A DNA stretch of 64,000 nt, from positions 471,492,955 to 471,556,954 of the forward strand of contig NC_057800.1 in assembly GCF_018294505.1 (NCBI RefSeq), read 5' to 3'. This document shows, in pieces, positions 58,497 to 64,000 of this stretch; the first letter of the stretch is position 1; the number at the start of each line of letters is the position of its first letter. Source of the stretch: Triticum aestivum. Its lineage: Eukaryota; Streptophyta; Magnoliopsida; Poales; Poaceae. The position numbers were made by a program, and so were the translations under genes. The notes beneath the pieces were generated by a model. That model saw only the letters and a program-made list of their open reading frames with translations. It was not told the DNA's origin and ran no database searches.

Positions 58497-59826
58497 TGGC
58501 GTCTTTTGCAGGGACGCACGTAGTTTGTGTCCCTTTAGGATCCGTTCCCTCCGAGGAATCAAAAACGCGTCTCGTAGGGGCTTGTAAGGTGCATGTGATC
58601 CTGTCTTGTATATATAACCCTTGTCGTAGAATTGCGCGAGTTGCTCATTCCATCTTAGCTCAGTCCTCCCTTTCGAACCTCACGAGGGCTTGGTGCTCTG
58701 CGCCGACAGGTCCCAGTCCCAAGGCGTCTTCAGCCGTCGCTGGTATGCCAGGTCGCGATGCCGTGGTCAAGGCCAGGAGGTGAGCGACCCGGAGTCCGGT
58801 AAGAGCCCCTGAGTCGCGATGCTCAGGAGGTCCCCTTTGGCGCCCAAGCAGCCGTCGTTCGGTGAGAAAGGAGAGCAGCGTCGCTAACATGGGATAGCAT
58901 TAGGTGCGGGGATGGTGCCACGGTAGCTGGCGCTTCCGGGCGATGACTTATCTCAAGGATCAGGGCCGCTCTCTGGTGTGTCACCGGGTCCGTGCATCGG
59001 CAGGCGCGAGGTTGCTTGGCGAGATCCTCGTGTGTCTCTCCCCTCTCGCTTCTACTCCCCTTTCTGCTCTATGTCCTCGGGTCCCGGCCCTCGAGCGAGT
59101 CTCAGCCGTCGCTGGTATGCCAGGTCGCGATGTCGTGGTCAAGGCCAGAGGGTGAGGGCTGGAGAGCTAGTAGGAGCCCTGAGTCGCGATGCTCAGGCAC
59201 CCCCCCTTTAACGTGCAAGCGGTTCACGCGGACGAGAGCGAAGGAGACACCGCAAGGGCCTCGCCTGACGCAGCTCCTTCGGGAGGTCCTGCAGGTCCAT
59301 CATAGAAAAAGCAAAGGGTTGCCATGACAATTGACGGTCAGCCGTGGGTTGCTTCCGAGGGGTAGTGAGGCACTGAAGGCTTGACGAGGTGACGCTATGC
59401 GGGGCTGCCGCGGCCAGAGCTCAGCCATCCAGGTTTGTCGACGTTGCAGGGACGGACCCATGCGCAAGCGTCGTGCCATTTGGGAGCAGCTTCGTTAGTT
59501 GGCGTCAGCTGAGCAGGCAACTGGGTAAAAACACATTAGCCGCGAAGGAGTGGATTCGTTCAAATAGATGCTGGGAATGCGGAGATCACTGGGTCAGGCC
59601 CGAGCGACTTGGGGGTGATGCAGCCCGAGGGGCGCCCCCAACAAGGTAAGCTAACAACAAGGAATAAAAGGGATACACGCCGCAGGGACGGACCCACGCG
59701 GCCTGGGAATAATGCAGCCCTGGGGGCACTCCCTGTTAGAAGTAAAACTTGAAAGATGTCACCTGATGACGCTAAAGACGAAGGGGTGTTGGTGTAGCAG
59801 ACTCGGTGGGCTGCGGAAGACGATCC
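58497..59826. other. Non-coding spacer of the Gypsy with internal direct repeats
   Basis: A ~110-bp block at 58726-58840 recurs at 59099-59205 (TCAGCCGTCGCTGGTATGCC, then GAGTCGCGATGCTCAGG). Shorter repeats of CAGGGACGGACCCA lie near 59445 and 59685, and of TGATGCAGCCC or AATGCAGCCC near 59620 and 59710. No gene seen. Confidence 0.65.
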
Positions 59827-60273
59827 TCATGAGCCCCTAGGGCCAGGGGCCTCGGGAGGCTCCGGAGGCGCTGGCGGCTCCTCGCGGGCCATCTCCATCT
59901 CTGCCAGGGCTGCGGAACGCCTAGCCTCTCGTGCCTCCGCGATGCCCCTCATGAGGCGCTGGTACATGTCAGCCGCGCTCGGCAAACCGTAAGGCATGCG
60001 AACGTAGATGTGGGGTGGACCTCCGCAGCGCCCCACTCGCGAGGGCCAGAGGTGCTCCAGGGAGGCGACTTGGTTGAGCCCTGGTAAGTCGATGCAGATG
60101 CACAGCCCGCCATCCTCGCCTGGATGGGGGGCCACTACTGGTAGGCGACGGCCGCCTCTCATGACTCTTGACTCCTGTAGCTCTTGAATGGCCTTGCTGA
60201 CGAACTCCTGAGGGTCTGGATCTCCTTGCCTTGCTCCTTCTTGAGGGAAACGTGCTTCAAAACACGCCTCCAT
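59827..60273 (-). pseudogene. Reverse transcriptase remnant of the Gypsy
   Basis: FVSKAIQELQESRVMRGGRR, then LCICIDLPGLNQ and IYVRMPYGLPSAADMYQRLM match, in order, conserved Gypsy RT blocks (the ELL-A-VI region, the CVDF-LN block, and the MPFGL-NA-TFQR-M block). The intervening segment is short, the catalytic YVDD region is absent, and the frame ends soon after. This is an internally deleted pol remnant that stays open for about 150 codons. Confidence 0.7.
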
Positions 60274-60372
60274 GTGGTGCCCAAGCGCCTCCCTCGTGAC
60301 CCTAGCCAGGTCGGTGGCCCTCCAAGGGAGAGCCCCCGAGCCCTGCCTGAGGAGGGCGCCGGGCGCACTTTC

Positions 60373-62607
60373 CTATGCAATGGAGGGAGGTTCCCCCTGC
60401 GTAGGCGCGGGCCTAGAGGGGCCTGCCTCCTGAGGGGCCGGGCCGGACGATGTCTTCTTCTTCTTGGGGGCGGCCTCGGGAAGCCTCCTGCTTCCGTGAT
60501 CCGGGTCTTCCAGTGATGCGGCCTGAAAGGCTCGTTCCAGGGAACACACCGCGTCCTTCTCTTCACACGGCACCGTGATGACTCCGCCGCTTCCTGGCAT
60601 CTTGAGGACGTTGTAGCCGTGGTGAGTTACGGCCATGAACTTGGCCAGCGCTGGGTACCCAAGGATGGCGTTGTACGGTAGGCGAATGTGGGCGACATCG
60701 TAGTCGATGAGCTCGGTGCGGTAGTTGTCGCATGCCCCGAAGGTGACAGGGAGGCGGAGCTGCCCAATCGGGACCATGGAGCCGTCGGTGATACCGGAGA
60801 AAGGCTTGGTTGGCTGAAGCTGGCTGTAGGGCACTTGGAGGTTGTTGAATGTCTCCACGGACAGGACGTTGAGCCCTGCCCCTCCATCGATGAGGGTCTT
60901 GGTGACCACCACGTTGCTGATGATTGGGGAACAAAGCATCGGGAGGACTCCGGCTGTAGCCGCACACTTGAGCTGATCTGCTGAGCTAAACGTGATGGCG
61001 CACGCCGACCACCTGAGGGGGCGCGTGGCTTCGAGACTGGGGAGGACTGCATTCACTTCGCGGGCGAACTGCTTGAAGATGCGTTGAGAGGCTGGGGCAT
61101 GAGCCCCGCCCAGGATGCAGGCGATCGCGCGCGGCTCCTGGAAGCCCCCAGCCTCCTCGTCCTGGTGGCGGTCCTCGTTTCTCCTTGGCAGCGGCGGCAG
61201 CGGTGGGAGGCCTGTGTTGCCTTGCGGGCGATCCTCGCGAAGCTGATCCCTCCAGTCTCCCTCGCGAGGTTGATCCCTCCATCCTATCTCGCGAGGCGGG
61301 TCTTGCCAGCGATCCACGTGAGGTTGGTCGTGCCACCCTTGGCGCGGGCCACGGTCTTCCCAGCGTCCTGCGTTCCTTCCTCCTCGACCGTAGCCCCGGT
61401 CACCGCGGTCGGGGCGACGACCGATCCTTCCTTCTCGCACGGCTTGGAGTTCTTGACATTCGTTGGTGTTGTGGGTGTGGAGGTCATGGTACACACAGTA
61501 CCGGCTGCCCTTGGAAGGTTTGGGCTGATCTCTGCCCCGCTTGGTGTCTGGTTCTGCCACGAGCACGGCAGCCCCCTTGTGCTTCACATCCTTGGCCTTG
61601 GGCTTCTTCTCTTCTGGGTCTGCGTTGGGCAGCTCGAGGAGGGAGAGACGCCCTTCCTCGGCCCTGGCGCACTTGTTTGCCAAGTTGAACAGCTCCAAGG
61701 AAGTGCACAGGTCTTCATGCATCGCCAGCTCCTCCTTCATCTTGACGTCGCGCACGCCGTCGAAGAAGGCCGAGATGATGGCCTCCTCAGTCACCTTGGG
61801 AATCTTGAGGCGTGCGTTGTTGAAGAGCTGGATGTACTTCTGCAGGGTCTCCCCGGGTTGTTGCTTGATGCGGCGCATGTCGCTCACGGTGGGTGGCCGG
61901 TCGCGAGTGCCTTGGAAGTTGGCGATGAAGCGGGTGCGCATCTCGTCCCAGGAGGAGATTGTGCCTGGAGCCAGGTTCAGGAGCCAGGTGCGGGCCCCGT
62001 CCTTGAGTGCCATGGGGAACCAGTTCACCATGACCTTCTCGTCTCCGTTGGCAGCTTTGATGCCCAGCTCGTAGAGCTGGAGTAACTCTACAGAGTCAGA
62101 CGTGCCGTCGTAGCGAGGAGGCAAGTCTGGCTTGAACTTGCCGGGCCACGCGACGCTGCATAGTTCGGTGGTGAAGGCGCGGCAGCCTGCTGTGGCCACG
62201 GGAGGCCTTGGGTGACGGGGCGCTTGGTCTTGCATGTCCCCACGCGCTGGAGCAGGAGGATGGTCGCAACGTGCTGGAGCAGGGAGCACCCGGGCAGCTT
62301 CTGGCGGGCGAGGGACTTCTTGGCAGCTCTATTCTTGCCGCGCTGGCGCCTGACGGAGCGGGTTCCGCCCAGGGGCCACGCGCCTTGGATCCATGGCGTC
62401 TTCTTGAGGAGGAGGCGGCCGGGGCGCCACCGGAGCCTCATCGCCTGCGCGGGGCGGGGTGCGGTGCAGCGGAATGGACGGTGCAGGAGAGCCCCCTGCA
62501 GCGTGGACGAGCTCGGCGACGCGGTCGAGCCATTCTTCGTAGACGTCGTCGACGGGACGGTAGCGCAGGAGCTTGTTTGCCGCGATGAGCACGGCCAGAG
62601 CCTCCAT
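60373..62607 (-). pseudogene. Gypsy gag-protease, one nonsense codon
   Basis: ATG at 62607 (MEALAVLIAANKLLR). A single TAG at 62331-62329 interrupts the frame, which then stays open for about 650 codons. Gag core: WPGKFKPDLPPRYDGTSDSV, then ARTWLLNLAPGTISSWDEMR and FIANFQGT. A zinc-knuckle-like CVYHDLHTHNTNEC follows. A tandem Arg/Asp/Trp repeat (GWRDQPREGDWRDQLRED) lies near 61220-61290. The protease has LIDGGAGLNVLS, where DGGA replaces the usual D-S/T-G-A, and ILGYPALAKFMA. It ends with a natural stop. Virus-like particle formation would need suppression or a helper. Confidence 0.85.
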
Positions 62608-62908
62608 GGGCGCGCGAAGCGCGCGGGACGAAGATCCAACCGGGGCGAGCGAGGGAGTTGCGGTGCGGCCGTCTTGCCGCACAGACGGATGCTGGGACGA
62701 TGCTTGCCGCTCGTCCCCCACCGGGCCGGTGGCGGCGTTGACGGCAGGTGACGGGGAACGGCGTGGATGCCCGCCGACAGGGGCTGTCTAGGCGATGCGG
62801 GAAGCGAGTGCGGCCCGGCGCTTGGCGCGGGCCCGACGAGCGTCAGGCATGGGCGAGATGGTCGGAGGAGAACGGGGTGGTGGAAGACGAATTCCGGCGC
62901 ACCCCCTA

Positions 62909-62922
62909 CCTGGCGCGCCAAA
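62909..62922 (-). other. Primer-binding site of the 7.4 kb Gypsy
   Basis: Minus strand TGGCGCGCCAGGTAGGGG two bases after the 5' LTR, a common plant Gypsy PBS form. Confidence 0.75.
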
Positions 62923-63840
62923 TGTCGGATTTCGGGTTCCGGCAGACCCTTGAGGTTCGAACACTGGGGTGCGCGCGGAGATTTCACCTCCTACCTACCT
63001 GCACCCCTCCGCCATGCTAGGATCTAAAACTAAGGAAAGAACAACACAAGAGACACAGGGTTTATACTAGTTCGGGCCACCGTTGTGGTGTAGTACCCTA
63101 CTCCAGTGTGTGGTGTGGTGGATTGCCTCTTGGGCTGATGATGATGAACAATACAAGGAAGAACAGCCTCGCGAGGGTCTGTTCTTGGCTGGGGCGATGA
63201 ACTGCTCAGTGGAGTTCAGTCACCTTCTCCCTCTCTCTGCCTCCAGCCAACCGACCCCTTGCTATGTGGGTGGCTGGTCCTATTTATAGAGGCCCTGGTC
63301 CTCTTCCCAAATATCGAGCGGGAAGGGAGCCAACATTGGCGGGCTAATTTGAAGGGGGACAGCAAGTATCAGCTATCCTGACAAAAGTAGTCTTCGCCTG
63401 CGCAAAGCTCAGGTGATGACGCCGTATTGGGCTCCATGGTGACCTCCGTCTCGTAGTCCTCCTGGTCTTGGTCTCGTTGCACCGAAATGGCAACCTTTGC
63501 CTGATGCCTCGGTACTCCGTGGCTGCGCTTGCCCCCTTTGCACCAAAGAGGAAAGGAGGACGCTGCGCGGGCTGGCACCCGCCTGGCGCCCTAAGTCGTC
63601 ATGGCTTGCATCACGGGCACCTCGTGAGGTACCCCGCCTTGATCTCTCCGCCTCCTCGTGAGCCAACCTGACGAGGCCATGCCTGAGGAAGCTCCGCGTC
63701 ATCCGCCCCGCGAGGCTTGGCCCCTCGCGAGGGTCTTGGGTTTGTGTTGGTGAAGATAGGCTGTGCTGGGCCCCCCTTTGAGCCACGCCGCAGGCCGCAG
63801 GCAGGCAAGTCTGGGGACCCCCGTTCCCAAAACGCTGACA
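62923..63840 (-). repeat. 5' LTR of the 7.4 kb Gypsy
   Basis: 918 bp. The minus-strand TATA box CTATAAATAGG at 63290-63280 would drive gag. Confidence 0.9.
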
Positions 63841-64000
63841 CTTGGTCGTTTAGTTTACTGCTATTGCCTTCTTCATGACTTATACATGTTCCTATGACTA
63901 TGATATTATGCAACTCCCGATTACCGGAAGAACACTTTGTGTGCTACCAAACGTCACAACGTAACTGGGTGATTATAAAGGTGCTCTACAGGTGTCTTCG

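Larger units (their letters stand above)
56394..63840 (-). mobile_element. Complete non-autonomous Gypsy element, 7,447 bp, minus strand
   Basis: Two 918-bp LTRs (56394-57311 and 62923-63840) start TGTCGG or TGTCAG and end CCGACA or CTGACA. The element is flanked by a perfect 5-bp duplication CTTGG (56389-56393, 63841-63845). PBS and PPT show the 5' LTR is on the right. Between them lie gag-protease, a remnant of reverse transcriptase, about 1.3 kb of repetitive non-coding DNA, and an ORF on the opposite strand next to the 3' LTR. No integrase or RNase H is recognisable, so it would need proteins from a relative to move. Confidence 0.9.
56109..64000 (+). mobile_element. Angela-type LTR, split by a complete Gypsy element
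   Basis: 56109-56393 is the start of an LTR (TGAAGGAAATATGCCC). It continues at 63846 after the nested Gypsy and runs past the window end. Whether this is a solo LTR or an element end cannot be told from here. It inserted into the Fatima-like gag. Confidence 0.85.

Noticed and set aside
61084..62085. 333-codon plus-strand open frame opposite gag
   Set aside because: A shadow of the gag-protease frame; GC-rich coding keeps the antisense open, and it shows no domain.
56109..64000. Gypsy insertion read as two separate nearby elements
   Set aside because: LTR pair of equal length, PBS and PPT at the right places and a perfect CTTGG duplication show one element.

Overview
The window looks like intergenic DNA of a large Triticeae grass genome (wheat or Aegilops type). 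The LTRs resemble Angela/BARE1 Copia and Sabrina-, Wham- and Fatima-like Gypsy elements. CACTA, Stowaway-like and Helitron-like termini are present, and spliced plant genes lie near the left edge. Family names are from recognition alone; no search was run.

Layout. 1-3558: part of a long LTR-type repeat that ends 9 bp from the end of a NAC-domain exon. 3568-4335: NAC gene fragment (minus). 4705-6390: F-box gene (minus), open in both visible exons. 7907-9662: second F-box gene, DUF295-like, with an in-frame stop (minus). 9663-14330: gene-poor DNA with small elements and a 1.1 kb GA/GT-rich tract. 14390-21591: gene-like DNA with two coiled-coil ORFs; the second is a phase-consistent three-exon ORF of 187 codons. 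It lies next to a GGGCC-rich tract (21880-23189) that ends in a CACTA terminus.

23190-31276: a degenerate minus-strand Angela-type Copia whose left LTR is cut at the CACTA terminus. 31277-37527: right part of a second CACTA element, with a ~500 bp tandem array, a five-exon B3-like gene carrying two stops, and ~85 bp subterminal repeats. 37528-44648: a plus-strand Angela-type Copia whose 3' LTR contains a solo LTR with a perfect 5-bp duplication. 44649-47024: 5' end of a third, minus-strand Copia. 47025-51421: a Harbinger transposase tail and a Sabrina-like Gypsy LTR with internal sequence on both sides. 51422-53373: a small plus-strand ORF split by a solo LTR. 53379-56108: a Fatima-like Gypsy. 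56109-64000: an Angela-type LTR split by a complete 7,447-bp Gypsy (56394-63840) with target-site duplication CTTGG.

Most notable. The 7.4 kb Gypsy keeps gag and protease but only a remnant of reverse transcriptase. Between the pol remnant and its 3' LTR, on the opposite strand, it carries an intact ORF with a B3-like DNA-binding region and a Ser/acidic tail. The second CACTA separately carries a two-domain B3-like gene beside its subterminal repeats, where a CACTA element would be expected to encode its repeat-binding protein. The first CACTA terminus has a small basic coiled-coil gene in the same relative place. Small DNA-binding proteins carried beside the cis-acting ends of transposons are the theme I would follow up.
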